Below are positions 1 through 10,172 of a stretch of DNA of 49,721 bases, piece by piece. The notes beneath the pieces were generated by a model that saw only the letters and a list, made by a program, of their open reading frames with translations, was not told the origin of the DNA and made no database searches. Location of the stretch: assembly GCF_004362525.1 (NCBI RefSeq), contig NZ_SNXS01000019.1, positions 1 to 49,721 of the forward strand, given 5' to 3'. The stretch is from Roseateles toxinivorans. GTDB lineage: Bacteria; Pseudomonadota; Gammaproteobacteria; Burkholderiales; Burkholderiaceae_C. The position numbers were made by a program, and so were the translations under genes. Each line of letters starts with the position of its first letter. Within the stretch, counting starts at the first letter, position 1.

Positions 1-734
1 CCCATGCCGAAGGCCATCAGCTTCAGGTTGCGGGTGTTGATGCCCATCGCCTTGGCGGCGATCTCGTCCTCGCGTATGGCCATCCAGGCGCGGCCTATGC
101 GGGAGTTCTCCAGCCGGTAGCAGATCACGATGCTGAAGATCACCAGGGCCAGGAACAGGTAGTAGTACAGGGTCACCGGCGGCAGCACGAAGCCGAACAC
201 GTCCAGCGGTTTGCCCAGGTCGATGCCGAAGATGTGGATGCCGTCGATCTGGCCGATGCCGCGCGGGCCATTGGTGATGTTCAGCGGGTGTTCCATATTG
301 TTCAGGAACACACGGATGATCTCGCCGAAGCCCAGGGTGACGATGGCCAGGTAATCGCCGCGCAGCTTCAGGGTCGGCGCGCCCAGCAGGATGCCGAACA
401 GCCCCGCCAGCCCGGCGCCCACCGGGATGACGATCCACAGCGGCGAGTGCAGGCCATCGGGGAACATGGTCTTGAAGGCCTCGAACTGCTCGCTCAAGTG
501 CGGCGAGGCCAGCAGCGCAAACATGTACGCGCCCAGGGCATAGAAGGCAACGTAACCCAGGTCCAGCAGGCCGGCATAGCCGACGACGATGTTCAGCCCG
601 AGGGCCAGCAGCACATAGAGCAGGGCCAGGTCGATGATGCGCACCGGGCCGTTGCCGATCTGCTGCGCCAGCAACGGCAGGATGAACAGGCCGATGGCCG
701 CCAGCACATAGAGGAAAAGCTTGTTCTTTTTCAT
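1..734 (-). CDS. livM: LivM branched-chain amino acid ABC permease (C-terminus cut by window edge)
   Basis: Inner-membrane permease of the Leu/Ile/Val (HAAT family) ABC importer. The visible N-terminal ~244 residues begin MKKNKLFLYVLAAIG and contain several hydrophobic helices. They also carry the family's early signature VVGYAGLLDLGYVAFYALGAY and the cytoplasmic loop near RIGRAWMAIREDEIAAKAMG, which is the ATPase-contact EAA region. The start ATG (732-734) lies 17 bases after the livH stop, so the two are co-transcribed as livH-livM. The livFG ATPases are expected beyond base 1. The assignment to this permease family is firm; the exact substrate (branched-chain amino acids, amides or urea) is inferred. 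Confidence 0.93.
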   Translation of the reverse strand, partial: MKKNKLFLYVLAAIGLFILPLLAQQIGNGPVRIIDLALLYVLLALGLNIVVGYAGLLDLGYVAFYALGAYMFALLASPHLSEQFEAFKTMFPDGLHSPLWIVIPVGAGLAGLFGILLGAPTLKLRGDYLAIVTLGFGEIIRVFLNNMEHPLNITNGPRGIGQIDGIHIFGIDLGKPLDVFGFVLPPVTLYYYLFLALVIFSIVICYRLENSRIGRAWMAIREDEIAAKAMGINTRNLKLMAFGM

Positions 735-751
735 GAGGGGCTCCTTCGGCT

Positions 752-1675
752 TCAGGCGCGGTCGGCCACACGTTCACCCAGCAGGCCCGAGGGTCGCAGG
801 GTGAGCACCAGGATCAGGGCGATGAAGGCAAAGATGTCGGCGTAATGGCTGCCAAGAATGCCCCCGGTCAGGTCGCCGAGATAGCCGGCGCCAATCGCTT
901 CGATCAGGCCCAGGAGCACACCACCCAGCATCGCGCCGCCAAGGTTGCCGATACCTCCCAGCACCGCGGCCGTGAAGGCCTTCAAGCCGGGCATGAAACC
1001 CATCGAATGCTGGACCGTGCCGTAGTTGGCAGCCCACATGATGCCGGCCACGGCCGCCAGCGCGGCGCCAATGATGAAGGTGGCCGAAATCACCGAATCC
1101 GGCTTCACGCCCATCAGCCCCGCCACGCGGGGGTTCTCGGCCGTGGCCCGCATCGCGCGGCCCAGCTTGGTGTGATTGACCAGCCACAGCAGGCCGACCA
1201 GGATGATGCCGGTGGTGACCAGAATCATGATCTGCACCACGGTGATGACCGGGCCGCCCAGGTCAAACGGAATCGAAGGCAGCAGGATCGGGAAGGGCTT
1301 GGGATTGGGCTTCCAGACGATCATGGCCAGCGTCTGCAGCAGCAGCGACATGCCCATCGCTGTGATCAGCGGCGCCAGGCGCGGCGCATTGCGCAGCGGC
1401 CGGTAGGCGATCTTCTCGATCGTGAAATTCAGCGCCGTGCAGACGATCACCGCCGCCACCAGCGAGATCAGCAACAGCACCCAGCCGGGCAGGCCCGAGT
1501 CGGCCAGGAAGGTGACCACCGTCCAGCTCGTCAGCGCACCCACCATCAAGACCTCGCCATGGGCGAAATTGATCAGGTTGATGATGCCGTACACCATGGT
1601 GTAGCCCAGCGCCACCAGCGCATACATGCTGCCCAGCACCAGACCATTGATGATCTGCTGGATGAAAGTTTCCAT
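752..1675 (-). CDS. livH: LivH branched-chain amino acid ABC permease
   Basis: 307-residue inner-membrane permease, partner of LivM. The N-terminus METFIQQIINGLVLGSMYAL followed by ALGYTMVYGIINLINFAHGE is the hallmark of LivH. The EAA-type loop LGRAMRATAENPRVAGLMGV is present in the second half, and the final helices (AVLGGIGNLGGAMLGG) are typical. The reading frame stays open far upstream, but ATG at 1673-1675 is the only start that gives the conserved N-terminus. An AGGAG-like ribosome site lies just upstream on the minus strand. It is the first gene of the liv operon seen here. The promoter probably lies within 1676-1919. Confidence 0.95.
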   Translation of the reverse strand: METFIQQIINGLVLGSMYALVALGYTMVYGIINLINFAHGEVLMVGALTSWTVVTFLADSGLPGWVLLLISLVAAVIVCTALNFTIEKIAYRPLRNAPRLAPLITAMGMSLLLQTLAMIVWKPNPKPFPILLPSIPFDLGGPVITVVQIMILVTTGIILVGLLWLVNHTKLGRAMRATAENPRVAGLMGVKPDSVISATFIIGAALAAVAGIMWAANYGTVQHSMGFMPGLKAFTAAVLGGIGNLGGAMLGGVLLGLIEAIGAGYLGDLTGGILGSHYADIFAFIALILVLTLRPSGLLGERVADRA

Positions 1676-1697
1676 TGAGGAGGCTCCTGTTCGTTGC

Positions 1698-1719
1698 CAT
1701 GCCAACCGCGGTCGGCATG
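1698..1719. promoter_or_regulatory. 22-bp imperfect palindrome in the livH leader
   Basis: The arms CATGCC and GGCATG flank ACCGCGGT, giving a two-fold symmetric site with one mismatched pair. It sits 23-44 bases upstream of the livH start. It could be an operator for a local regulator or an RNA hairpin masking the leader. A TACAAT hexamer on the minus strand (1811-1816) could be the -10 element, but no convincing -35 is seen. Function is inferred only. Confidence 0.35.
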
Positions 1720-1919
1720 CATCACGCGTTAAGCCCTGCGGCTGAGTCGGGCCGAGACCCCCACCAGCGCAGACGACCGGTTGCTGCGCACAAGTCGTGC
1801 AGACCGGCGCATTGTAGGAGCGGAGTTGGTGCCTTCCCGCCCGGAGTTTCCCGCGAGGCGGCATTGGCACGGCGGCCCCATATTCCCTTGACCGTGGCGC
1901 CGGCTGATGCTTGAACAAG

Positions 1920-3260
1920 CTAGGGTTTGGCGGCCCGCGCCTCCTCATTGAGCCGGCGCAACTCCGCCAGCTTCTCGCCAATGCGCTGCTCCAGGCCCCG
2001 CGGCACCGGTTCGTAGAAGCGCTGGTCTTCCAGCCCTTCGGGCAGATACTGCTCGCCAGCGACAAAGCCACCCGGCGCGTCATGGGCGTACTGATACTGG
2101 CTGCCATAGCCAAGCTGCTTCATCAGGCCGGTCGGCGCATTGCGCAGGTGCATGGGCACGGGCCGGGTGCCGTCCTGTTTGACGAAGGCGCGCACCGCGT
2201 TATAGGCCTTGTAAACGGCGTTCGACTTAGGCGCCACGGCCAGGAACACGACCGCCTGGGCCAGCGTCAGCTCGCCCTCGGGCGAGCCCAGGCGCTCGTA
2301 GGTTTCGGAGGCATCGAGACAGATGCGCAATGCGCGCGGATCGGCCAGGCCGATGTCCTCGCTGGCCATGCGCACCAGGCGCCGTGCGATGTAGCGCACA
2401 TCGACACCGCCATCCAGCATGCGGGCAAACCAGTACAGCGCCGCATCCGGGTCCGAGCCGCGCACCGATTTGTGCAGGGCCGAGATGACGTCGTAGAACT
2501 GCTCGCCGCCCTTGTCGTAGCGGCGCAGTTGCTCGCCCAAAGCGCGCTCCAGCGTAGCCTCATCGATCTCGGCCAGGTCGGGCGCGGCCACCGAGGCGGC
2601 TGCGTCCACCGCATTGAGCAGCCGGCGGGCATCGCCATCGGCATAGGCAGCCAGGCGCTTGGCCGCAGCGGCGCTGAACGGCGGGCAGCCCAGCTGGGCC
2701 CGGGCGCGGGCGATCAGCGCCAGCAACTCGGCCTCGTCCAGCGCCTTCAACACATGAACGGTGGCACGCGACAGCAAGGCCGAGTTGACCTCGAACGAAG
2801 GATTCTCGGTGGTTGCGCCGATGAAGCTGAACAGGCCGGACTCGACATGCGGCAGAAAGGCGTCCTGCTGCGCCTTGTTGAAGCGGTGCACCTCGTCGAC
2901 AAAGACCACCGTGCGCCGGCCCTGGGCCTTGGCCACCTGGGCCCGCTCCACCGCCTCGCGGATGTCTTTCACCCCGCCCAGCACGGCCGAGATGGCAATG
3001 AACTGGGCATCGAAGCTCTGCGCCACCAGCAGGGCCAGCGTCGTCTTGCCCACGCCCGGCGGCCCCCAGAGGATCATCGAATGCAGGCGCCCGGTCTCGA
3101 AGGCCACACGCAGCGGCTTGCCCGGACCCAGCAACTGCTGCTGGCCAATCACCTCGTCCAGCGTGCGCGGACGCAATTGCTCGGCCAGCGGGGCATCGGT
3201 CTGGGCCGTTGCCGGAACCTCGGAAGGGTCGGATTCAAAGAGAAGATCTTGCGCCGTCAT
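1920..3260 (-). CDS. rarA: Replication-associated recombination protein A (RarA/MgsA)
   Basis: 446-residue AAA+ ATPase that acts at stalled replication forks with SSB, related to clamp-loader subunits and RuvB. Visible features are LAEQLRPRTLDEVIGQQ near residue 26, Walker A GPPGVGKTT at 66-74, Walker B VVFVDEVHRFNK, sensor 1 IGATTENPSF, and an arginine-finger region LLSRATVHVL. A C-terminal tetramerisation domain (RGSDPDAALYWFARML, EDIGLADPRAL) follows. Length matches the family (~440). In many betaproteobacteria rarA lies near lolA and ftsK, as here, with cheW inserted in the opposite direction. The stop is immediately after a 244-base gap from livH. Confidence 0.96.
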   Translation of the reverse strand: MTAQDLLFESDPSEVPATAQTDAPLAEQLRPRTLDEVIGQQQLLGPGKPLRVAFETGRLHSMILWGPPGVGKTTLALLVAQSFDAQFIAISAVLGGVKDIREAVERAQVAKAQGRRTVVFVDEVHRFNKAQQDAFLPHVESGLFSFIGATTENPSFEVNSALLSRATVHVLKALDEAELLALIARARAQLGCPPFSAAAAKRLAAYADGDARRLLNAVDAAASVAAPDLAEIDEATLERALGEQLRRYDKGGEQFYDVISALHKSVRGSDPDAALYWFARMLDGGVDVRYIARRLVRMASEDIGLADPRALRICLDASETYERLGSPEGELTLAQAVVFLAVAPKSNAVYKAYNAVRAFVKQDGTRPVPMHLRNAPTGLMKQLGYGSQYQYAHDAPGGFVAGEQYLPEGLEDQRFYEPVPRGLEQRIGEKLAELRRLNEEARAAKP

Positions 3261-3401
3261 CCGATCATTGTCTCAGGCGTGCATTGTTCACGTCAGCCGG
3301 CGCATTGCTGAGTCATGCACTCAATTGCTTCCAGCCGGCGCCGATACGACGAAGGACCGCAAGCGTTCTTGAGCGCGGCAACAAACTCCCGAGGAAACAG
3401 A

Positions 3402-3950
3402 ATGAGCACAGACATCGTCGCCCTGAACACCACCAGCTACCCGGTGGCCCAACGCGCTGGCGCCCGCATCGCGGCCAACAGCGCCCCCGGCGAGTATCTG
3501 AGCATGCGTCTGGGCAATGAGGAATACGCGATCGAGATCCTGCGCGTGCAAGAGATCCGCTCCTACGAGGAACCCACCCGAATCGCCAACTCGGCCGCCT
3601 GCGTCAAGGGCGTGCTGAATCTGCGCGGCAATATCGTGCCGGTGATGGACCTGCGCCAGCTGTTCGGCCTGCCCGCCATCGAGCCCAGCGCCTCGACCGT
3701 GACCATCGTCCTGAACCTCGGCGGCCAGACCGTCGGTGTGGTGGCCGATGCCGTCAACGACGTGGTCGAGCTACGCGAGCAGGACATCAAGCCGGCCCCC
3801 GGCTTCTCGGGTGCGATCAAGTCCGATCACATCACCGGCATCGCCACCCTGCGCAATGCCGACGACCAGCAGCGCATGCTGATCTTGACCGATATGCAGC
3901 AGCTGCTGGCCAGTGCCGGGGCATTGCCTGAAACGCAGCTGGCGGCCTGA
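3402..3950 (+). CDS. cheW: CheW-type chemotaxis coupling protein
   Basis: 182-residue single-domain CheW scaffold linking methyl-accepting receptors to CheA. The core starts near residue 30 (EYLSMRLGNEEYAIEILRVQEI) and includes CVKGVLNLRGNIVPVMDLR, the conserved segment that contacts CheA and receptor. It ends with GIATLRNADDQQRMLILTDM. I chose ATG 3402 because GAGGAAAC (3391-3398) is a good ribosome site; an upstream in-frame start would add 29 unconserved residues. There is a ~30-residue N-terminal extension before the fold. No other chemotaxis gene is nearby, so it is a solo cheW; which receptor array it serves cannot be told. Confidence 0.93.
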   Translation: MSTDIVALNTTSYPVAQRAGARIAANSAPGEYLSMRLGNEEYAIEILRVQEIRSYEEPTRIANSAACVKGVLNLRGNIVPVMDLRQLFGLPAIEPSASTVTIVLNLGGQTVGVVADAVNDVVELREQDIKPAPGFSGAIKSDHITGIATLRNADDQQRMLILTDMQQLLASAGALPETQLAA

Positions 3951-3964
3951 TTTCCGTTCGTGGC

Positions 3965-3981
3965 CCCGGATTGCATCCGGG
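3965..3981. terminator. Hairpin between convergent cheW and lolA
   Basis: Perfect 7-bp arms CCCGGAT and ATCCGGG with a 3-base loop occupy the 31-base gap between the two convergent genes. The hairpin abuts the lolA stop codon. It lacks a T tract, so it may slow or process transcripts rather than act as a classical intrinsic terminator. Confidence 0.4.
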
Positions 3982-4602
3982 TCACTGTTCAATAAGGTCG
4001 GCGCCCGCCGGCATCACAAACTTGAAGCGATCCGCCGGGAAGGCGGGATTGCTGCTCACCGCGCTGAACTTCAGCTCGGAGCGCTGGCCGAAACCATCGA
4101 CCAGTTCCAGCGCGGCCAACTCCCTGCCCTTGAACGCGATGCGCATCTGCTGGATGCTGCCGTCGCGCTGGCGCGGTGTGGCCTGCACCCAGTCCAGCCC
4201 TTGCGCGCTGGGCAGGGCCCTCAACTCGAAATCCTTGGCCAGATTGCCACCGGCCAGCAGCGCCGCCGGAGTTGACCCCAGGGCCTCGCCCATGCGGCGC
4301 GAGCTGACCTGGTTCAGGTCGGCGTCATAGAGCCAGACCTTCTGCCCGTCGCCAACGATCAGTTGCTCGAAGGGCTTGGTGTAGGCAAAGCGGAACTGAT
4401 TGGGGCGGGCAAACTCGAAGCTGCCGCTGGACGTCTTCTTGCGCGTGCCGTCCGGCGAGCTGACCGTCTGTGTGAAGCTGGCCTTGCCGGTTTTCACGTC
4501 GCGCACGAACTCCTGCAAGGCCTCCAGCCCATCGGCCCGGGCCGCGCCAACGCAGCCGATCGTCAACGCCAGGGCCAGGAACTTCAGTGCGGGGTTCTTC
4601 AT
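3982..4602 (-). CDS. lolA: Outer-membrane lipoprotein carrier LolA
   Basis: 206-residue periplasmic chaperone that takes lipoproteins from LolCDE to LolB. A signal peptide of about 23 residues ends in VGAARA before [10 protein letters not shown]. The mature part has the LolA pattern: [47 protein letters not shown], and a C-terminal [16 protein letters not shown]. Its ATG overlaps the ftsK stop by the ATGA arrangement (4599-4602), so it is translationally coupled to ftsK, the usual betaproteobacterial order. Confidence 0.95.
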   Translation of the reverse strand: MKNPALKFLALALTIGCVGAARADGLEALQEFVRDVKTGKASFTQTVSSPDGTRKKTSSGSFEFARPNQFRFAYTKPFEQLIVGDGQKVWLYDADLNQVSSRRMGEALGSTPAALLAGGNLAKDFELRALPSAQGLDWVQATPRQRDGSIQQMRIAFKGRELAALELVDGFGQRSELKFSAVSSNPAFPADRFKFVMPAGADLIEQ

Positions 4603-6965
4603 TCGTCTCGTTTCGGTAGCAGCAGATCGCGGTTGCCATTGGTGGCCATATTCGATACGAGCCCCGACTTCTCCATTTGTTCCAACAGCCGCGCGGCGCG
4701 GTTGTAACCAATGCGCAGATGGCGCTGCACCAGCGAGATCGAGGCCCGCTTGTGCTGCAGCACGATGGCCACGGCCTGGTCGTACATCGGGTCGGCCTCG
4801 CCATTGGCCTCGCCCGGAGCCCCCGGCTCGGTGCTTTCGGTATCGAACACGCCGCCTTCCAGAATGCCCTCAATGTAGTTCGGCTCGCCCTGGGTCTTCA
4901 GGTAGGCAACGACGCGGTGCACCTCTTCGTCGCTGACAAAGGCGCCATGCACCCGTATCGGCAGGCCGGTGCCCGAGGGCATGTACAGCATGTCGCCCAT
5001 GCCCAGCAGGGCCTCGGCGCCCATCTGGTCGAGGATGGTGCGGCTGTCGATCTTGCTGCTGACCTGGAAGCTCAAACGTGTCGGGATATTGGCCTTGATC
5101 AGGCCGGTGATCACGTCGACCGAGGGGCGCTGCGTGGCCAGTATCAGGTGAATGCCAGCCGCGCGGGCCTTCTGCGCCAGGCGCGCGATCAGTTCCTCGA
5201 TCTTCTTGCCGATGACCATCATCAGGTCGGCCAGCTCGTCGATGACGACGACGATATAGGGCAGGCGCTCCAGCGGCTCCGGCTGCTCGGGCGTCAGGCT
5301 GAACGGGTTGGGCAGCAGCTCGCCGCGCTCGTCGGCCTCGGCGATCTTTTTGTTGTAGCCGGCCAGATTGCGCACGCCCAGCTTGCTCATCAGCTTGTAG
5401 CGGCGCTCCATCTCGCCGACACACCAGTTCAGCGCGTTGGCCGCCTGCTTCATGTCGGTCACGACCGGCGCCAGCAGGTGCGGGATGCCTTCGTAGACGC
5501 TCATCTCCAGCATCTTCGGGTCGATCAGAATCAGTCGGACGTCGTTGGCCTCGGCCTTGTAGAGCAGCGACAGAATCATCGCGTTGATACCCACCGACTT
5601 GCCCGAACCGGTGGTGCCGGCCACCAGGCAGTGCGGCATCTTGGCCAGGTCGGCGACGATGGGCAGGCCGATGATGTCCTTGCCCAGGCCCATGGTCAGC
5701 TGAGAGGAGGCGTCGTTATAGACCTGGGAGCCGAGGATCTCGCTCAGCTTGATGGTCTGGCGCCGCGCATTGGGCAGCTCCAGGGCCATGAAATTCTTGC
5801 CCGGAATCGTCTCGACGACACGGATGCTGACCAGGCTCAGCGAGCGGGCCAAATCCTTGGCCAGGTTGACGATCTGCGAGCCCTTGACGCCTGTGGCCGG
5901 TTCGATCTCGTAGCGCGTGATCACCGGGCCCGGCGAGGCCGCGACCACCCTCACCTCGACGCCGAAGTCGCGCAGCTTCTTCTCAATCATGCGCGAGGTC
6001 ATTTCCAGCGACTCGGGCGTGACGCTCTCGACCCGCCCCGGCGCCGCGTCGAGCAGATCAACCTGCGGCAGCTTGGTGTCGGACAGCTCGGTAAACAGCG
6101 GCTTCTGCCGCTCCTTGGCGACTCGCTCGGACGGCGGAGCCACGACCACAGGCGTCTCGATCACGATAGGCACATGCTCCTCGACCACATGGCGCTCGAC
6201 TTCGACGACCAGCTCGCGTTCGCGCTGCGCCTTTTTGCCGACCCGCTTGTCCTCGGCCTGCTCGACCCGCTGCAAGTGGCGGTCACGCAGGCTGTCGACC
6301 CAGGTGCCCAGCGCCTCGGCCACGCGCAACCAGGAGAACTGCAAGGCCAGCGGCAGACCGACGATCAAGGCCGTGATCCAGACCACGCCGGAACCGGCAA
6401 AGCCCAGGGCCTTCATGCTCAAGGGCCCCAGCGCATGGCCCAGCACGCCGCCGGCATGGCCAGGCAGGCGCGACTCCCACAGATAGAGGCGCGTCCATTC
6501 GAGCGAGCAGCTGGCGCTCATCAAGACCGCCAGGCCCAGCCAGAATATCCAGGCCGCGGGCTTCGACGCCTCGGCCGGAGCGGGGCCACCGTCCTGCACG
6601 CGCAACACCCGCGCCAGGCTGCCCAGCCAGTGGCGCAGCCCCACCAGCACCAGCCACCAGCCGGAGAAGCCGAACAGGAACAGCAGCATGTCGGCAAACC
6701 AGGCGCCAAGACTGCCGACCTTGTTGCGGGTCAGCTCACCGGTGCCCGAGGTGGAGAAGGCAGCATCGGCCGGGTGGCGCGTCAGCAGGGCCAGCAGGGC
6801 CAGCACCAGCGCAATCGCGCCCAGCAACAGCCACAACTGCCTCAGCCCGCGCGACGGCGCCGCCTCGACGCGCACCGGCGCCGATTTCTTGGACGAACGT
6901 GTGTAGGTGGCGGACGCTGCACCAGCGGCATCGTCCCCTCGCAATGATCCCAACGGAAAGCTCAT
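4599..6965 (-). CDS. ftsK: DNA translocase FtsK
   Basis: 788-residue septal DNA translocase for chromosome segregation and XerCD activation. Several N-terminal membrane helices cover about residues 35-215. A charged linker (220-290) is short compared with E. coli. The motor has Walker [11 protein letters not shown] (Lys456), Walker [17 protein letters not shown] and ELADLMM. The C-terminal gamma winged helix ([20 protein letters not shown]) would read polar KOPS sites. I prefer ATG at 6963-6965 ([10 protein letters not shown]); a GTG seven codons upstream (6986) is an alternative, and neither has a strong ribosome site. It is coupled to lolA downstream. Confidence 0.96.
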   Translation of the reverse strand: MSFPLGSLRGDDAAGAASATYTRSSKKSAPVRVEAAPSRGLRQLWLLLGAIALVLALLALLTRHPADAAFSTSGTGELTRNKVGSLGAWFADMLLFLFGFSGWWLVLVGLRHWLGSLARVLRVQDGGPAPAEASKPAAWIFWLGLAVLMSASCSLEWTRLYLWESRLPGHAGGVLGHALGPLSMKALGFAGSGVVWITALIVGLPLALQFSWLRVAEALGTWVDSLRDRHLQRVEQAEDKRVGKKAQRERELVVEVERHVVEEHVPIVIETPVVVAPPSERVAKERQKPLFTELSDTKLPQVDLLDAAPGRVESVTPESLEMTSRMIEKKLRDFGVEVRVVAASPGPVITRYEIEPATGVKGSQIVNLAKDLARSLSLVSIRVVETIPGKNFMALELPNARRQTIKLSEILGSQVYNDASSQLTMGLGKDIIGLPIVADLAKMPHCLVAGTTGSGKSVGINAMILSLLYKAEANDVRLILIDPKMLEMSVYEGIPHLLAPVVTDMKQAANALNWCVGEMERRYKLMSKLGVRNLAGYNKKIAEADERGELLPNPFSLTPEQPEPLERLPYIVVVIDELADLMMVIGKKIEELIARLAQKARAAGIHLILATQRPSVDVITGLIKANIPTRLSFQVSSKIDSRTILDQMGAEALLGMGDMLYMPSGTGLPIRVHGAFVSDEEVHRVVAYLKTQGEPNYIEGILEGGVFDTESTEPGAPGEANGEADPMYDQAVAIVLQHKRASISLVQRHLRIGYNRAARLLEQMEKSGLVSNMATNGNRDLLLPKRDE

Positions 6966-7013
6966 GCCGCCATTGTGGCCGATCACGGCCCGGGCCCTGA
7001 CGAGCCCGAAGCA

Positions 7014-7685
7014 TCAATCGCCGTTATGCAGCCGTTCCTTGATGACGACCGAGCCGTTTTCCAGCGTCTCGATGACGCCGCGGTCCTCCAGATCCTTCAT
7101 CACGCGGCTGACCATCTCGCGCGAGGCGCCGACGATCTTGGCCATGTCCTGGCGCGACACCTTGCCGCGGATGATCTTGATGCCCTTGTCGTCCTCGGCC
7201 ATGTCCAGCAGCGTGCGGGCGACGCGACCGTACACATCCAGCAGGGCCAGCGATTCGATCTGGCGATCGGCATTGCGCAGCCTGGCGACCAGGCCGCGCA
7301 GCACAGCGTACGACAGGCTGGAGCTGTCCGGCAGGCAGCGCGAGAATTCGTTGCGGCCCAGCACCAGCATGTCGGTCTGCACCTCGGCGCGCACGGTCGC
7401 CGAGTGTGGCTCGTCGTCGATCAGGCTCATCTCGCCGACGTAGTCACCCGGCTGCAGCACGGCCAGTATGACCTCGCGGCCGCGCTGGTCGGCGGTCAGC
7501 ACGCGGGCGCGGCCATTGAGCAGGATGAACAGCGCGTTCGACTTGCGGCCCTGCTCGACGATCACTTCGCCCCGGCGGAAACGCCGCTTGACCACGCTGT
7601 CGGCAATCGACTGTGCCTGTTCCGTCGTCAGCAACGAGAACAGCGGCACGCGTCGAATCAGGTCCAAGTTGGACAACATCGCCAT
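7014..7685 (-). CDS. Crp/Fnr family transcription regulator
   Basis: 223-residue regulator. The N-terminal cyclic-nucleotide-binding fold (about 5-125) includes VIVEQGRKSNALFILLNGRA and PGDYVGEMSLIDDEPHSATV. The dimer helix VYGRVARTLLDMAEDD is followed by a C-terminal winged helix with recognition segment VSRQDMAKIVGASREMVSRV. There is no N-terminal Cys cluster, so it is not an Fe-S FNR; the E-M-S-L segment resembles Crp phosphate-cassette sequences but ligand is unproven. AGGAG seven bases upstream decides for ATG 7685. It is divergent from trxB, with a 190-base shared intergenic region, and could control it. Confidence 0.9.
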   Translation of the reverse strand: MAMLSNLDLIRRVPLFSLLTTEQAQSIADSVVKRRFRRGEVIVEQGRKSNALFILLNGRARVLTADQRGREVILAVLQPGDYVGEMSLIDDEPHSATVRAEVQTDMLVLGRNEFSRCLPDSSSLSYAVLRGLVARLRNADRQIESLALLDVYGRVARTLLDMAEDDKGIKIIRGKVSRQDMAKIVGASREMVSRVMKDLEDRGVIETLENGSVVIKERLHNGD

Positions 7686-7830
7686 GAACAAGCTCCTAGC
7701 TTCGGTTTGTTTGAGATCAAGGGCCTGCAGGCCATGTGCCTACCCCACCCTCTTTAGAATACGGGATATTGTGCCAACTCCTTCACACATCGCCATAGGG
7801 TCTAGGCCGTATGTGCGCTGGCAGTGCTGA

Positions 7831-8826
<996 letters not shown>

Positions 8827-8860
8827 CAGACCTGAGCTGGGCCAGTCACAGAAGATCGGC

Positions 8861-8866
8861 TATACT
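8861..8866 (+). promoter_or_regulatory. Probable -10 element of the rpmB-rpmG operon
   Basis: TATACT is close to the sigma-70 consensus and lies 180 bases before rpmB. The -35 region at the right distance (around 8838-8843) is poor. If used, it would give a leader of about 170 bases that is GC-rich and able to fold. No known ribosomal-protein leader motif was recognised in it. Confidence 0.4.
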
Positions 8867-9045
8867 CGCGGGCTTGCCTGCCGGATGGACCGCCCCGGGC
8901 GGCCCGGTGACTTCACAGCAATGTGCTTGAGATGTCGTACCGGGCGCCGGAGTAGCAGGCATAGAGCGGTCATGTGGCCACCGAAACCTAGGGGAACCCC
9001 AGGCGTCGGCGGCTGGATAGAGAAGCAACAAACCGGAGAAGCGTC

Positions 9046-9279
9046 ATGGCACGCGTCTGTCAAGTCACGGGCAAGAAGCCCATGGTGGGCAACAATGTTT
9101 CCCACGCCAACAATCGTACCAAGCGTCGTTTCCTGCCCAATCTGCAGTACCGCCGCTTCTGGATGGAGAGCGAAAACCGCTGGATCCGTCTGCGTATCAG
9201 CAATGCTGCTCTGCGTTTGATCGACAAGGTCGGCATCGACCAAGTCGTTGCTGATCTGCGCGCCAAGGGCGAGCTGTAA
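9046..9279 (+). CDS. rpmB: 50S ribosomal protein L28
   Basis: 77-residue ribosomal protein of the large subunit. The opening [20 protein letters not shown] and [12 protein letters not shown] are diagnostic of L28, and the length is standard for Proteobacteria. The zinc-binding cysteines seen in some L28 proteins are absent apart from Cys5. Ribosome site GGAGAA lies just upstream. rpmG follows after 35 bases, giving the usual rpmB-rpmG operon. Confidence 0.98.
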   Translation: MARVCQVTGKKPMVGNNVSHANNRTKRRFLPNLQYRRFWMESENRWIRLRISNAALRLIDKVGIDQVVADLRAKGEL

Positions 9280-9314
9280 TCCGCCCCGACCACTCTAAGT
9301 AAAGGAACACCACC

Positions 9315-9485
9315 ATGGCATCCAAAGGCGGTCGCGAAAAGATCAAGCTGGAATCCACTGCAGGAACCGGCCACTTCTACACCACGAACAAGAACAAGAA
9401 GACCACGCCCCAAAAGCTGGAATTCATGAAGTTCGACCCCAAGGCGCGCAAGCATGTCGCCTACAAGGAAACCAAGCTGAAGTAA
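9315..9485 (+). CDS. rpmG: 50S ribosomal protein L33
   Basis: 56-residue ribosomal protein. [20 protein letters not shown] begins the gene and [20 protein letters not shown] ends it, both typical of L33. It lacks the CxxC zinc pairs, so it is the C-minus form that works without zinc. AAAGGAA upstream (9300-9306) is the ribosome site. It is the second gene of rpmB-rpmG and is followed by a terminator. Confidence 0.98.
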   Translation: MASKGGREKIKLESTAGTGHFYTTNKNKKTTPQKLEFMKFDPKARKHVAYKETKLK

Positions 9486-9522
9486 TTCAGCCTGGCAGCC
9501 CGGCCAATAGGATCGGGCTCAA

Positions 9523-9562
9523 CAAAAAACCCGCTCGGCGCAAGCTCGGCGGGTTTTTGTTT
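9523..9562. terminator. Bidirectional terminator after rpmG
   Basis: An AAAAAACCCGC arm and a GCGGGTTTTT arm enclose a loop rich in CTCGG repeats. The A run on one side and T run on the other make it usable on both strands, serving rpmG and the converging DUF3016 gene at 9576. Confidence 0.85.
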
Positions 9563-9575
9563 GTTCGCCCAGGCT

Positions 9576-10064
9576 TCAAGGTGCGGCTTTGGCGCTGGCC
9601 AACGAAAACTCGCTCCTGAACCAGTCGTCGACCATCGCCTTCTCGTAGCGCAGCGCATCGCTGCCGCTATAGCGGTTGAAGCCATCCTGGTAGCCCAGGT
9701 CGCTCAGGCGGCTCTCGCCACTGCGCAGCACGATCCCAGCTTCGCTCAGCGTGTAGCGAAGCTGTATCGACGGTGGCGTGGCGCCTCGAAGCACCCTCAG
9801 CATCGCACCCCGCGATGGAATCAGACGCTCGTCCCCGGCCAGATTGACATCCAGCACCTCGATCAACAATGTCTGCGAGCGGCTCACCCGCTTGTCGCCC
9901 ACAGCTTTCAGATGCGCCTCCAGCCCCTGCAGGACCTGCTGCTGCTGAGCTTCGTCGCGGCCGATGTCGATGAACTTGTCCGGGCTCACAAAACGAACAT
10001 CCACGCCTGCCAAAGCTCCAGCAGCTGCGCCCAACAGGCCCAACATCACTGCGATCTTCTTCAT
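9576..10064 (-). CDS. DUF3016 family periplasmic protein
   Basis: 162 residues. A signal peptide (MKKIAVMLGLLGAAAGALAG) is followed by VDVRFVSPDKFIDIGRDEAQ, the opening pattern of DUF3016 proteins, with later KAMVDDWFRSEFSLASAK near the C-terminus. These are exported proteins of unknown function in Proteobacteria. ATG 10064 is chosen because it gives the signal peptide and has GGGAGTG upstream; a longer frame reaches 10112. It is a single gene between two terminators. The family call comes from recognised pattern, not from a search. Confidence 0.75.
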   Translation of the reverse strand: MKKIAVMLGLLGAAAGALAGVDVRFVSPDKFIDIGRDEAQQQQVLQGLEAHLKAVGDKRVSRSQTLLIEVLDVNLAGDERLIPSRGAMLRVLRGATPPSIQLRYTLSEAGIVLRSGESRLSDLGYQDGFNRYSGSDALRYEKAMVDDWFRSEFSLASAKAAP

Positions 10065-10113
10065 GCTGCACTCCCATGCTGAATACTTCAGATCAGTATA
10101 GGCAGCGCCCATG

Positions 10114-10140
10114 AAAAAGGCACCGCCTGGGCGGTGCCTT
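10114..10140 (-). terminator. Intrinsic terminator of the desaturase gene
   Basis: Perfect 10-bp stem AAGGCACCGC / GCGGTGCCTT with a 4-base loop, followed on the minus strand by five T. It lies 33 bases beyond the desaturase stop codon. Confidence 0.85.
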
Positions 10141-10172
10141 CTGGTGAAGCGAGGGTAAAGACTTGTTTCTCG

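Noticed and set aside
1676-2113. An N-terminal extension of LivH
   Set aside because: Arg/Pro/Ser-rich without homology and overlapping the rarA end; the conserved LivH N-terminus begins at 1675.
4677-6947. A 756-residue open frame antisense to ftsK
   Set aside because: Shadow of the real gene: His/Gln/Arg-rich, no domains; typical of high-GC third-position bias. The same applies to long antisense frames over rarA, ettA, DUF1800 and prsT.
7700-7725. An FNR box upstream of the Crp/Fnr gene and trxB
   Set aside because: Only TTGA-GA-TCAA is present, not the TTGAT-N4-ATCAA spacing, and the regulator lacks the FNR cysteines.
8867-9045. A riboswitch or L28 autoregulatory element in the rpmB leader
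   Set aside because: GC-rich and foldable, but no recognised motif; left as a leader of unknown function.
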